Below, piece by piece: positions 1 to 8,120 of a stretch of DNA of 52,924 nt. The position numbers were made by a program, and so were the translations under genes. Under the pieces are notes generated by a model that was not told the origin of the DNA, made no database searches, and worked only from the letters and a program-made list of their open reading frames with translations. Source of the stretch: Phycisphaerae bacterium (GTDB lineage Bacteria; Planctomycetota; Phycisphaerae; UBA1845; PWPN01). Location: assembly GCA_030372985.1 (NCBI GenBank), contig JAUCQB010000009.1, forward strand, positions 1 through 52,924, written 5' to 3'. The first letter of the stretch is position 1; every line of letters starts with the position of its first letter.

Positions 1-370
1 TGCTCATAGGCCCAAGCGCCAGTAGCAGATGCAACTGATTCATATCCAAGGGCTTAGGGGCGATTCTGTGTTGTTTTCCACTTCGCGAGGGTCATTTCCT
101 TCCGTTGGTACGCCCTTTATGGAGCGGTTTGGGTGGCATTGCCGGGCCGCCGGGATCAGCCACTCAGTTTCGCTTGCGGTGGTACCATGCTGTCTGTAGA
201 ATAAGAGTTTGGAGGGGGGGAACAGGGAATGTCGATTGGACGCGCGCTGCGGACCGACAACACCCGTGATCGAAGCGACGGACCTGATCCGGGCTATGAG
301 TCCCCTCTCCACTTGAAATCCCAATCCAATCTACGACGCGTCGCGCGCGGCTCCTCTCCAGGAGGTTCGC
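1..370. other. Non-coding left edge before the first gene
   Basis: I see no convincing gene here. The first 38 bases hold a copy of a motif that recurs at both broken ends of comM (annotated separately). The rest shows only short open frames that overlap one another on both strands and resemble nothing I know. A good Shine-Dalgarno sequence, AGGAGG, lies at the right edge and belongs to the gene starting at 371. Confidence 0.5.
5..38 (+). repeat. comM-junction motif, copy 1
   Basis: CATAGGCCCAAGCGCCAG followed by TAGCAGATGCAACTGA. It matches the motif at 4981-5014 over about 32 positions with a handful of mismatches (TAG..., CAAGCGCCAG, CAGATG.AACTGA shared). It also matches the first 18 bases of the copy at 42672 with one change. 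All three copies have the same orientation. What lies to its left is outside the window, so I cannot tell whether it also abuts a broken gene. I infer it is a half-site or terminal repeat of a mobile element family. Confidence 0.6.
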
Positions 371-2608
371 ATGCTTTCTTCACGGGTATTCCTACACGCA
401 AGCGAGCGAGTCTTCCGAGTTCTGATCGCCGCCCTGTGTACGGCCGGTCTCCTCTCGCCGCAGGGTTGCGGCACGGAACCGCCACCCACGTCTCCGCCAA
501 TGACGCTTGGGGAGCGGGTGAACCTAGCGACCGGCGACATCGGTACTGAAGGAGGCATCATTGCGGTGGAGCGCCCCGGTGACCCTCTTGACGGTCTGAA
601 GATAGAAGTCCCCGAAGGAGCTTGCGGCGACGCAAGGACGTTTGCCGTCTCGTATAGGCCCATCCTCGGCACGGCATTCGAGGAGGATCAGAACTTCGTC
701 TCACCGCTGATCACGATCGACAACGACGGCGGCTATGCCGAACAAATCATCCCGGTGACCATCCCCATTCAGGTTCCGGACGACCACTTCGCGATGGCCT
801 TCTACTACGACGAGAGCACCGGTGAGCTGGAGGCCATCCCCGTCCTCGAACAGACGCCCACATACGTCACGATCGCCACGTGCCACTTCATGAACGGGCA
901 AGTGAGCGACCTGGATCTGAAGACGCAGCGTCGCGCGCAGACAACGAACGCGGCAGGCGGTGCCGCGAATCTCCTGGTATCGTCTGCGCCAAAGAGCACG
1001 CTCGACAATTTCAACCTGCGCACGGATTTCCTCCCCGGCAGAGATGACTGGCAGATGCCCAACGTCGCCTCCATCCTCACGCCGCTCGGCAACTGCACGG
1101 GAATGTCGGTCACGGCGATGTGGTATTTTGCCGAACGAGCCCAGAGGGGTCAGCCGACGCTGAGGGGCCGGTACGACAATGACGAGGACGCCTTGTTGTA
1201 CGCGACGCCCAGGTTCTGGCTGGACGACAGCCGGGCCCTCAGGCTCGTCTCCGTTGCGCAGAAAGATCTGCAAAGCAGGTTTGCGCAGGGGATCATCGAG
1301 GATGAGCTTGCCGCGACGGCGCAACAGGGGGCCAAACGCAACTTCTACTCGATCGCCCTGGCGCTGTACCGCACACGAAAGCCCCAACTCATCGGTCTTT
1401 ACGGCCCCTCGCTGGATACGTATGGCCGCCCAATGGCGGCGCATGCGGTCGTCTGCTACGGCATTCAGGGGCAATCACTGCTGATCGCCGACCCCAACCT
1501 GTCCGGCGACGCGGGCCGCCGGATCGATTTCAACGGGTTCACCTTCGAACGCTATACCTCGGGACAGCCCACCGATCCGCTGGACTACTTCGACAGGGTT
1601 GTGTTCTACGGCAAGACCGCCCTCGTGCGCTGGGACCGGGTTTCTGATTTCTGGGCAGATCTCGACATGAAGTCGATCGGCCAGGAAGAGTTCCAGTACT
1701 ATTCCTACCGGGGCGAAGAGTTGGAATGGGGCGATAATGAGTACAACGTGGCTCGCGAATTCGAGATTGACCTCACGAGACCGAATTACGTGAGCCACCC
1801 CCGGGTGAGAGTCGACTTCGTGGTGCCCCGAGACGCATTCAACCGCGAGTTGGATCACGTGACCTATGACGAGGTCGCCCGGGATCCGGAGAAGCCATTG
1901 AGGGGGACCGGAGCCATCCACCTGAGTCCGGGCGTGAACATCATCGGGTTCTACCTGTACGCCAAGGGCGTCTCTTCCTTTCCGCTGCTTTCCGAATTGT
2001 GGCAGGGTTTCGACTGGGTCACATTCGTGTACGAAGACCCTTCGCAACCGTCGGAGCCTTCGCAACCGGGTCTGGACCTTCTCCTGTTAAAGCATTGCGA
2101 CATCTACGTGAGGGTCCAAGGGCACTACCGCGAGCCGCCGACGTACGACTTCCAAGGCCCAGGGGATGTCTTGTACGACGCGCCCTTTCAACAGCAGTGG
2201 TACGGCACGGGGTCGTTCGAGGGCAACACGTTCACGGCCACCTGGACAGACCGGGCCGTCGGCGCCGACATGACGGAAAGCGGCATGCTGCAAGTCACCG
2301 TCCAGCCGCAAACATTGCTGGTTACGAGTTTTATGGCCACGCACACGGTGACATACGGCGCCGATGTGAAGACGTCTGTTGTGGCGGGCGGCGATGTGCG
2401 GATGGAGGCATACAGCGGGCCGCCGTTCGCGGGCCTTCGATGCGTGGCCTACAACGATGATGTGGACTCTCGCCTGACCGAGCTGGAATACCAGGTGACG
2501 CGCGGCCCAAACGAGTGGGTGCACGTCGTGCCATGGACAAAACTCAGCTCCTGGGATTGCCTTGATTTCTCAGAGTGTCGGATCGACATCCTGTTCACAT
2601 CGGACTAG
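371..2608 (+). CDS. Secreted protein with papain-like (C39-type) cysteine peptidase-like domain
   Basis: A 745-residue exported protein. The N-terminus has a hydrophobic stretch (residues 15-30) ending in SPQGC, a weak lipobox, so it may be a lipoprotein anchored at Cys33. The middle holds an ordered triad: a Cys in GNCTGMS (about residue 242), a His in AAHAVVCYG (about 357) and an Asp in IADPN (about 373). That spacing and the HAVVCYG/IADPN pattern are typical of papain-like C39-type folds. The C-terminal third looks like beta-rich, non-catalytic sequence. The start is supported by AGGAGG six bases upstream. It stands alone, with no operon partner. Whether it is an active peptidase is inference; the family also includes inactive binding proteins. 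Confidence 0.7.
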   Translation: MLSSRVFLHASERVFRVLIAALCTAGLLSPQGCGTEPPPTSPPMTLGERVNLATGDIGTEGGIIAVERPGDPLDGLKIEVPEGACGDARTFAVSYRPILGTAFEEDQNFVSPLITIDNDGGYAEQIIPVTIPIQVPDDHFAMAFYYDESTGELEAIPVLEQTPTYVTIATCHFMNGQVSDLDLKTQRRAQTTNAAGGAANLLVSSAPKSTLDNFNLRTDFLPGRDDWQMPNVASILTPLGNCTGMSVTAMWYFAERAQRGQPTLRGRYDNDEDALLYATPRFWLDDSRALRLVSVAQKDLQSRFAQGIIEDELAATAQQGAKRNFYSIALALYRTRKPQLIGLYGPSLDTYGRPMAAHAVVCYGIQGQSLLIADPNLSGDAGRRIDFNGFTFERYTSGQPTDPLDYFDRVVFYGKTALVRWDRVSDFWADLDMKSIGQEEFQYYSYRGEELEWGDNEYNVAREFEIDLTRPNYVSHPRVRVDFVVPRDAFNRELDHVTYDEVARDPEKPLRGTGAIHLSPGVNIIGFYLYAKGVSSFPLLSELWQGFDWVTFVYEDPSQPSEPSQPGLDLLLLKHCDIYVRVQGHYREPPTYDFQGPGDVLYDAPFQQQWYGTGSFEGNTFTATWTDRAVGADMTESGMLQVTVQPQTLLVTSFMATHTVTYGADVKTSVVAGGDVRMEAYSGPPFAGLRCVAYNDDVDSRLTELEYQVTRGPNEWVHVVPWTKLSSWDCLDFSECRIDILFTSD

Positions 2609-2639
2609 ATGACTCGACAAAACGTGAGCTTCACTCCAG

Positions 2640-2981
2640 CTGCGATGCGGGGCTCCACAGATCGTCCACGTCCAGCGGATCGTAGACCTCAATCTCAAAC
2701 TGCGCCGCCCACACCCGGTCAGCGTCGAGGTCGTCCACATCGGCGGCTCGGTCTCCACGGCTGTTTTCATTGATCCAAGCCAGCCGCGACTGGCGAGTGT
2801 GGGATTCTCAAATCATCACGCGCTGCGGTACTCGTTCACCAGCATCCTGGTTGCTCAGGGCAAGACCTGGGATCAGATCGCCGCGTTCGTGGACCATCTG
2901 GATCAACGTGCGATGCGCAGGTACGTCCACTTCAAGAAGGACAAGAGGGCGACGGTAGAGTCGATACCGTTCGAGTTCTGA
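2640..2981 (+). pseudogene. Remnant of a tyrosine recombinase (integrase) C-terminus
   Basis: The open frame contains HHALRYSFTSILVAQG, then VDHLDQRAMRRYVHF. This resembles the end of tyrosine recombinases, where the H-x-L-R box is followed by a (G)H box and the catalytic Tyr. Everything upstream that would form the rest of a 300-400 residue integrase is missing. The sequence before the R box is not recognisable as integrase, so this is a short decayed fragment, or chance similarity. Its presence near tRNA-gene fragments and a broken comM fits a region visited repeatedly by integrating elements. Confidence 0.45.
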
Positions 2982-3067
2982 GGCGAGAGGGTACAAGTCA
3001 AGGTACGGAAGAGCGTCAAGTAGGTAGGCGCAGCGGGGAGCAAGGCGCTGTACAGTAGTCGGTCAGG

Positions 3068-3087
3068 GCCCGGCGGCGTAGCCGGGC
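3068..3087. other. Perfect hairpin upstream of the Tat-exported gene
   Basis: GCCCGGC, six-base loop, GCCGGGC. It lies about 30 bases before the start of the next gene. It has no T-run, so it is not a standard terminator. Fourteen bases of it (CGGCGTAGCCGGGC) occur again in reverse complement at 7087-7100, hinting at a small dispersed repeat. Confidence 0.4.
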
Positions 3088-3116
3088 AAGGTTGTCTGGG
3101 AAATGCAGGACACCAG

Positions 3117-4718
3117 ATGCTCATCTCAAGACGGCGGTTCCTGGGCACGTTTGCTGGGATGGGCGCAGGCGCGTTCCTTCGTGGCGCGATGGCGGCCAAG
3201 GCCACGCAGCCGACGATCGAGCGGGCATACCACCTGTCCGTTTCAGTGGATGCCTTGGAGGCCGACCCGGGTCTGCTGGAAACGGTGCGGGATGCCGGTG
3301 TGACGCGCCTGTGGGTAACCGGATTCCTCTACGGGCATTGGTCCTATGCGCCCAAGCGGATCCAGCAGTGGCGAGAACGCATTCTCAAGACGGGCATGGA
3401 CGCCCAGGTCTGCAATGTGCCGCTGGGACATCCCGGCGACTCGCTGGGGGCGACGGACGGCACGGTGCCGCTGAGCCCGCCCAAGCACTGGAAGATGGGC
3501 TGTCGCCCTGACGGTACCCGATACACGGGGACATCCCTGCACCCCCCGGCCACGGAAGAAAACGTCCAGGCCCTCCGGCGGCTGCGGGAGATCGGCGTGC
3601 AACAGGTCTTCCTCGACGACGACTTCCGGTTGGCGCAGGGCCCCGGCGTGATCGGGGGATGCTTCTGCGAAGACCATCGGAAGGAATTCCTGAGTCTATA
3701 CGGCTACGCCGAACGGCAGTGGAGTGACCTGCTGGATGCGGTGCGCGGCCGCAGGCTTACCCGGTTGCTGCGCGAGTGGATCGATTTCACTTGTGACCAA
3801 CTGACCGCCTCGTTCCGAGCCCAGCAGCGAGCGGTGCCGCAGGTGCGTCTTGGCATCATGGTGATGTACCTCGGCGCGGAGAAGGCAGGTATCCGTCTGG
3901 ACGAGTTCAAGGGCGTGCCCATGCGGGTCGGCGAACTGATGTTCAACGACGCCGCATTCGCCCCGGTCAAGAACAAGACGGCCGAGCTGTTTAGTGCCCT
4001 GTTCCATCGTCGCTTCGTGTCGCCCGAGCAAGCCTACAGCGAGACCACGGCGTTTCCGGCCAATCAACTGTCCGGGCGCAACATGGCGGCGAAGCTGGCG
4101 GTCTCCACGATCGGCGACGTACGGAACACGATGCTGATGAGCGGGCTGACCGCCATTCCTCGCGGCCATTGGGCGACGCTTGGTCCGGCCATGAGGAAGC
4201 ACGCCAGGATCCATAGGCAGATCGCGGGCCAGACGATGCGCGGCCCGTTCAAGCTTTACTGGGGCGAGCACAGCCGCCTGGTCGGGGATGACAACCCCAA
4301 CAGCTTGTTCCTGGCCGTCGGCGTCCCGTTTGAGGTAACGGCCGAGCCGGCTGGTGACGGATGGACTTTCCTTTCCGACTTTGACGCCCGCAACGCGGCT
4401 ACCGGCAAACTGCGGTCTAACGGCACGACGTTTGTTGTCCGTCCCGAATCGACGGCGCGGCCGGAGGGTGCGGCAGCCGTGAGAGACTCGCTGCCCGAGC
4501 TATTCGATCTGAAGCGGAGACTCCTGCCTCGCTTGGGCGATGTCCCCTTTGTGGAGGAGGACAAGGCCGTGGTGTGCGCATGGTATCCAGCCGTGCGAGC
4601 CGTGTTACTGTGGAACCTGGCGGAGCAGCGGGAGACTGTGACCCTCAAGTTCAGAGAGACCCGGCGGCCCGTGACAGTGGGCAGTTTGGACGTCGAGCTG
4701 GTAAACGACGTCGGCTAG
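3117..4718 (+). CDS. Tat-exported protein, probable TIM-barrel enzyme (glycoside-hydrolase-like)
   Basis: A 533-residue protein that starts with a clear twin-arginine signal: SRRRFLG at residues 4-10 followed by a Gly/Ala-rich hydrophobic stretch. It therefore probably crosses the membrane folded. Beta-strand/alpha-helix alternation, with acidic residues at strand ends (QQVFLDDDFRLAQG, GGCFCEDHRKEF), suggests a TIM barrel such as those of glycoside hydrolases. The last 150 residues look like a C-terminal beta domain. I do not recognise a specific family or catalytic pair, so substrate is unknown. It lies alone, followed on the same strand by a fragment of comM. A GTG/ATG start further upstream is possible, but the Tat motif fixes this one. 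Confidence 0.65.
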   Translation: MLISRRRFLGTFAGMGAGAFLRGAMAAKATQPTIERAYHLSVSVDALEADPGLLETVRDAGVTRLWVTGFLYGHWSYAPKRIQQWRERILKTGMDAQVCNVPLGHPGDSLGATDGTVPLSPPKHWKMGCRPDGTRYTGTSLHPPATEENVQALRRLREIGVQQVFLDDDFRLAQGPGVIGGCFCEDHRKEFLSLYGYAERQWSDLLDAVRGRRLTRLLREWIDFTCDQLTASFRAQQRAVPQVRLGIMVMYLGAEKAGIRLDEFKGVPMRVGELMFNDAAFAPVKNKTAELFSALFHRRFVSPEQAYSETTAFPANQLSGRNMAAKLAVSTIGDVRNTMLMSGLTAIPRGHWATLGPAMRKHARIHRQIAGQTMRGPFKLYWGEHSRLVGDDNPNSLFLAVGVPFEVTAEPAGDGWTFLSDFDARNAATGKLRSNGTTFVVRPESTARPEGAAAVRDSLPELFDLKRRLLPRLGDVPFVEEDKAVVCAWYPAVRAVLLWNLAEQRETVTLKFRETRRPVTVGSLDVELVNDVG

Positions 4719-4797
4719 CTTCAGCGGCCCCCAGCCTCACCACGGCCCCGTGAATTACGCTCGTCTTCACGAAACCTCGGGCGCTTCTTCTGCCCCA

Positions 4798-4980
4798 TCT
4801 CAACTCTGCAGGAAGTCATTGAGTTCTTCCAGGGGAGGCAAACTATCGAGAATGCGTTAAGCCAGTCGATTCAGTTTGAGCCTGTCATCCCGAAGTGCAT
4901 CGACTTCGGCAGAATCAGAGGGCAGGAGCGAGCCAAGGAAGCAGCCGTGATTGCTGCAGCCGGTGGTCACAACTTGTTGA
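4798..4980 (+). pseudogene. comM: comM (Mg-chelatase-like competence ATPase) fragment, region before Walker A
   Basis: The frame reads STLQEVIEFFQG, then FEPVIPKCIDFGRIRGQE, then RAKEAAVIAAAGGHNLL. This is the stretch of YifB/ComM proteins that leads from the N-terminal Lon-protease-like domain into the AAA+ core (known pattern: D-F-x-D-V-x-G-Q-x-x-A-K, then A-A-A-G-G-H-N-L-L). It stops exactly where the Walker A motif LLIGPPGTGKT should follow, and is replaced by the junction motif at 4981. The first ~150 residues of ComM are also absent. The missing C-terminal half is found, reversed, at 41793-42671. Whether the two come from one gene is inference. Confidence 0.75.
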
Positions 4981-5014
4981 CGTTAGATACAAGCGCCAGC
5001 AACAGATGTAACTG
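4981..5014 (+). repeat. comM-junction motif, copy 2
   Basis: CGTTAGATACAAGCGCCAG then CAACAGATGTAACTGA. It begins immediately after the last comM codon of the fragment ending at 4980. Relative to comM it is the mirror image of the copy at 42672, which abuts the other half of the gene. Inverted half-sites flanking a split target are what integration by a serine integrase leaves behind. Confidence 0.65.
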
Positions 5015-5026
5015 ACGTACAAGACA

Positions 5027-5044
5027 GGTGTTATGGGTAACACC
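5027..5044. other. Perfect stem-loop next to the junction motif
   Basis: GGTGTTA, loop TGGG, TAACACC: a perfect seven-base-pair stem with a four-base loop, 12 bases inside the junction motif. No T-run follows. It may be part of the element end or a chance structure. Confidence 0.35.
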
Positions 5045-5265
5045 GGCCGTCTTTCGTGGGTCTGGCGGCCTGGAACCGAAGCACCTTGTCCATATGATGC
5101 CCGCAACCCAACAGGCAGGCCCTGCAGGAAGCGCCGCACTAGCCACAAGCCCAATCCCATGCATGAGACCCGATTGTGTGCAGAAAGCATGGACGCAACA
5201 GGGCCGGGTTCTTCGCGATCACGGAACACGGCCAGGCCGCGTCTTCGGGTAAACCGGTGGCGCGG

Positions 5266-5312
5266 TGTCCACGTTTGTCTACTGATTGTCCACGGTCTGT
5301 CTACTTGTCCAC
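5266..5312 (+). repeat. Five phased TGTCYAC heptamers
   Basis: TGTCCAC or TGTCTAC starts at 5266, 5276, 5287, 5298 and 5306, alternating C and T at the fifth position. The first four are spaced 10-11 bases, about one helical turn. This arrangement resembles an array of protein binding sites (iterons), though slippage-derived repeats would look similar. It lies between a comM junction and a tRNA fragment with no gene attached. Confidence 0.4.
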
Positions 5313-5395
5313 GACCCCCGCTCAGGAGCCAAACGGGCGCAAAGTACAACGCCATAAGCCGTTAAGCACAACACCAGCAATTGGCCCAGGTGTTC

Positions 5396-5437
5396 ATGGC
5401 ATGCAAGAGGTCGTGAGTTCGAGTCTCATCGGCTCCA
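5396..5437 (+). tRNA. tRNA-Ala(GGC) 3'-half fragment, copy 1
   Basis: The 42 bases begin ATGGCATGCAAG (anticodon loop with GGC and the 3' side of the anticodon stem). They continue with variable loop AGGTC, T arm GTGAG-TTCGAGT-CTCAT and acceptor CGGCTCC plus A. The upstream sequence does not supply the 5' half (no CTTGC partner, D arm or GGAGCCG). It is therefore a remnant, not a working tRNA. Such 3' halves are typical attachment-site scars of integrases that target tRNA genes. A near-identical copy in the same orientation lies at 25281. Confidence 0.7.
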
Positions 5438-5665
5438 TTGATCAACCCCTTGGAAGCTCGTCAGTTACCTCGGGCGGAGATTGTCTTCCATATTGAAAAC
5501 AAGATCCGCCAACTCCTCAAGGCGGGATTCCTTCACCTCATGGACACAGCAGGCCGACCGAAACAACCGTTGTTCTGAACAAGGGGACCTTGAGACAGCT
5601 TCTTCATCCCCATGACGCTCGAAGAGATGCGGGCGGGACAAAGCGCTGATGATCGCGACCTCAGA
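5438..5665. other. Spacer after the tRNA fragment
   Basis: No gene is supported. A plus-strand open stretch from about 5438 to 5578 reads like protein (contains AEIVFHIENKIRQLLKAGF) but has no start and runs straight out of the tRNA fragment. It may be the tail of a lost gene. The convergent hydrolase gene ends at 5666. Confidence 0.35.
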
Positions 5666-7000
5666 TCACTCCGCTTGGTCAAACAGGAATTCGCGAGCTT
5701 TGCCCCAGTTGGCCGATCCGCTATGGCCGGCGTCCGGTACGGGAATGTACACGGCCCGGCTCTCGAGCTGGTGCTTCTTCGCGTACTGCTGGATCACGGC
5801 GAGGAACTGCTGCTGGGTCTTGTGCACCGGGTCGTTGGTCCCTGACACCAGCGCGAGCGGTGTCTGGACGAGACGCGAGAAATCCAGCGGCCCCAGATCG
5901 GGGGTGAGCGGGCAAACGCCCATGCCCAGGGGGAAGGGCTGGGCGGAGTAAGGATCGTAGCAGGTCGCAGTCGCGCAGGCTGCGGCCCGAGCCACGCGAT
6001 CGGGATGGGTCAGCACCATCGTGGCGACGAGCGCACCACCTTCCGAATGCCCGAACAGCAGCAGGCGCCTGTCGGGGGATACGCCACGCGACAGCGCGTC
6101 GATGATCTCGAACAGGCGAAGATCGGGCCGGGGCTTGCCGTTGCGCAGGTTCAATGTGCCGAACCATGAGTATTGGCCGTAGTCCAGGTGCATTCCGAGG
6201 ACCATGATCTGATGCTTTTCCGCGTCGGCGCTGGCGAGCTTCACGTAGGATTCGGGGCTGCCCCAGGTGCCGTGCTGGACGACGAGCCAGCGGCGTTTGG
6301 TCCGGGGCGGCAGGCTGCGCGGCGTGTAGACCAGGTAGCGCGTGCCCTTGTGGTACCCCTCGGTGACCGCGCCGGGCTTCAGAGCCGCCACCTGGTGACG
6401 TTTGAAGCCGACGTTGGCACGGAGGACCTTCAACGCACCCCTGACGCCGGGGTCACTGTCGGTCGCCTCGGCCTCGCGCAGCGCCCGCAGCGCGGCGGTT
6501 GTCTTCAACATGTTGAGGGCATCGGCCGCCCGTAACCGGACATGGGTGTTGGGGTCGCTCTTCAGCGCCGTGATGAGATCCTGCTCGGCGGCCAGTGCGC
6601 GGATGTAGCCCAACGTATGGGCCGCCTCCCAACGGACCACCACGTTCTTGTCCGTCCGCAGTGCCTGGCGAAGCGGTTCGACCGAATCGGCCGAGTGGAT
6701 GTGGGCGAGCAGCCACGCGGCGGCACGGCGCGAGTGCGCCTGCCCGTGCAGCAGCTCCTCGTGGAGGATCGGGAGATCCTCGGGCCGGATCAGATCGCGC
6801 AGCGTGAACATCTCCGGCCAGTACGGGCTGGCCTTGTTCATCCGATCAATCAGGGCGCGAATGACGGCACGGTGGTCGGCCGGGGCGGAAGTCGTGGCCG
6901 GGGCCGAGGCCGTCGCGGCCAAGCTGCGGCCGGTAGCCTCAAGCATCGACCCGCACGCGGCTAACGCAGTCAGAATCACGGATAGGACGTGCGAGATCAT
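5666..7000 (-). CDS. Exported alpha/beta hydrolase with HEAT-like repeats
   Basis: A 444-residue protein with a lipoprotein-type signal (VILTALAAC). It therefore probably acts in the periplasm or on the outer face of a membrane. Residues ~50-190 contain repeated helical units of about 30 residues, such as VRWEAAHTLGYIRAL and VRLRAADALNML, typical of HEAT/PBS-lyase repeats. The C-terminal half is an alpha/beta hydrolase: oxyanion region VVQHGTWG, nucleophile elbow GHSEGG (Ser about 319), candidate Asp in GTNDPVH (about 388) and His in DAGHSG (about 425). It looks like a PHB-depolymerase/feruloyl-esterase-type esterase. I chose the start at 7000 because GAGGAAAG precedes it and the signal peptide begins there; an upstream ATG at 7078 exists. 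It is a single gene. Confidence 0.75.
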   Translation of the reverse strand: MISHVLSVILTALAACGSMLEATGRSLAATASAPATTSAPADHRAVIRALIDRMNKASPYWPEMFTLRDLIRPEDLPILHEELLHGQAHSRRAAAWLLAHIHSADSVEPLRQALRTDKNVVVRWEAAHTLGYIRALAAEQDLITALKSDPNTHVRLRAADALNMLKTTAALRALREAEATDSDPGVRGALKVLRANVGFKRHQVAALKPGAVTEGYHKGTRYLVYTPRSLPPRTKRRWLVVQHGTWGSPESYVKLASADAEKHQIMVLGMHLDYGQYSWFGTLNLRNGKPRPDLRLFEIIDALSRGVSPDRRLLLFGHSEGGALVATMVLTHPDRVARAAACATATCYDPYSAQPFPLGMGVCPLTPDLGPLDFSRLVQTPLALVSGTNDPVHKTQQQFLAVIQQYAKKHQLESRAVYIPVPDAGHSGSANWGKAREFLFDQAE

Positions 7001-7279
7001 CTTTCCTCGGGACGCTGAAACTGCCGCGATGTTACTGTCTGGCGGGTTCATCCGCCATTTCCAACCGACATTTCCCATTTGACCTCGCCCGGCTACGCCG
7101 CACCGTGAACCTCCGGCTTGACCCGGCTGTCAAAACCGCCCCACAGCGCCTCCTTGCGTGCTTCACCCATCGCATTCTCCGGATTTCGGCGGCCTGAGGT
7201 TCGTTCTGGACTGTATTCAGAGTGGGAATTGTCTCCGCATTATACGCCGTGGAGAGTGTCATCTGGGAGCTCCGGGTGA

Positions 7280-7609
7280 AAACATCTCACCAACTCCGCT
7301 CTCTGCCATGAGGCGGCTCATGAGCTCACGTATAGAGCCGCCCGGGGCGGAGAGAACTCGAAGACGGTACGCGAGACTGAAGCCGAGGCTGTGGCGTTCG
7401 TGGTCTGCCAGGCGGTGGGACTGGATGCCAACACTGCGTCGAGCGACTACATCGCCCTGTATATGGGCAGCAAGGAGAAGCTGGCCAAGTCGCTTGGACG
7501 GATTCTGCGGACGGCGGCGAGGATTATCGAGGGGCTGCAACGCGAAAGCAGCGATGACACCGAGGCATCCGCTTCAGTGCCAGAAGGCACAGTTCAGCTG
7601 GCGGCGTGA
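7280..7609 (+). pseudogene. ArdC-like antirestriction protein, C-terminal remnant
   Basis: The frame opens after a stop at 7277 and reads CHEAAHELTYR (HExxH zinc motif), then RETEAEAVAFVVCQAVGL and SSDYIALYMG. It then continues LAKSLGRILRTAARII. This is the zincin-like C-terminal domain of ArdC-type proteins carried on plasmids and mobile elements. The N-terminal ssDNA-binding domain and any proper start are missing. The Glu of the TEAEA segment, expected to be the third zinc ligand, is still present, so decay may be recent. The last 20 residues look unrelated. Confidence 0.65.
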
Positions 7610-7686
7610 GCGGATGAATCAGGGGGTAGGGGATGTTGACCGACAGGCTCATAAGGCCAGACAACTCATTAGCCTGGGGTGAGAAC

Positions 7687-8007
7687 ATGCAAATGACACA
7701 ATGCGATCAAAGGGGTCGGCTCCAGCTCAGCCAGCCTGTCCGCGCGAGGTATGGCGAGACGTTTCTGGTTCTGGAGGGGCACAGAGAGGTGTTTCTGCGG
7801 CCGATTCCGCGGGATCCGCTGCAGGACCTCCGGGAGTGGGGCAAGCCGCTGCAGCATCTTTCGATCGAAGACATGAAACGCCGTATTGACGAACAGGCTG
7901 ACAAAGAGGTGGAGGAAACATTGAATCGGCTCGGGATGAAGCGGATTCCGTTGGAGCGGGAGTCGGAGCACTCTGGTACGGGACTGGTCGACGAGGGGGA
8001 GCGATAG
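7687..8007 (+). CDS. AbrB/MazE-family DNA-binding protein (antitoxin-like)
   Basis: 106 residues. The first ~50 match the swapped-hairpin AbrB/SpoVT pattern: QCDQRGRLQLSQPVRARYG, then a hydrophobic strand and a terminal FLRPIP strand. A charged helical tail follows (IEDMKRRIDEQADKEVEE), as is usual for antitoxins of PIN-domain toxins. The start at 7687 follows GGGGTGAG; an upstream ATG at 7633 would add 18 unlikely residues. No PIN or MazF gene follows: the next 110 bases before the convergent gene have no matching frame. It may be an orphan antitoxin or transcription regulator left from a TA pair. Confidence 0.65.
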   Translation: MQMTQCDQRGRLQLSQPVRARYGETFLVLEGHREVFLRPIPRDPLQDLREWGKPLQHLSIEDMKRRIDEQADKEVEETLNRLGMKRIPLERESEHSGTGLVDEGER

Positions 8008-8120
8008 CGGAGATTCCGGGTTGCTTGCCGAGATCCACCCGCGGAGTCGTCGACTTGTGTGTGCTCCTGGGTTTCTGCCGTGGCAACCAGAGCAGACAAC
8101 GCTTTCAGGAGGTACAAGCG

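Noticed and set aside
3074..7100. Shared 14-mer CGGCGTAGCCGGGC (3074-3087) and its reverse complement (7087-7100) as an insertion-sequence boundary
   Set aside because: Only 14 GC-rich bases match, with no transposase, no longer similarity and no target duplication.
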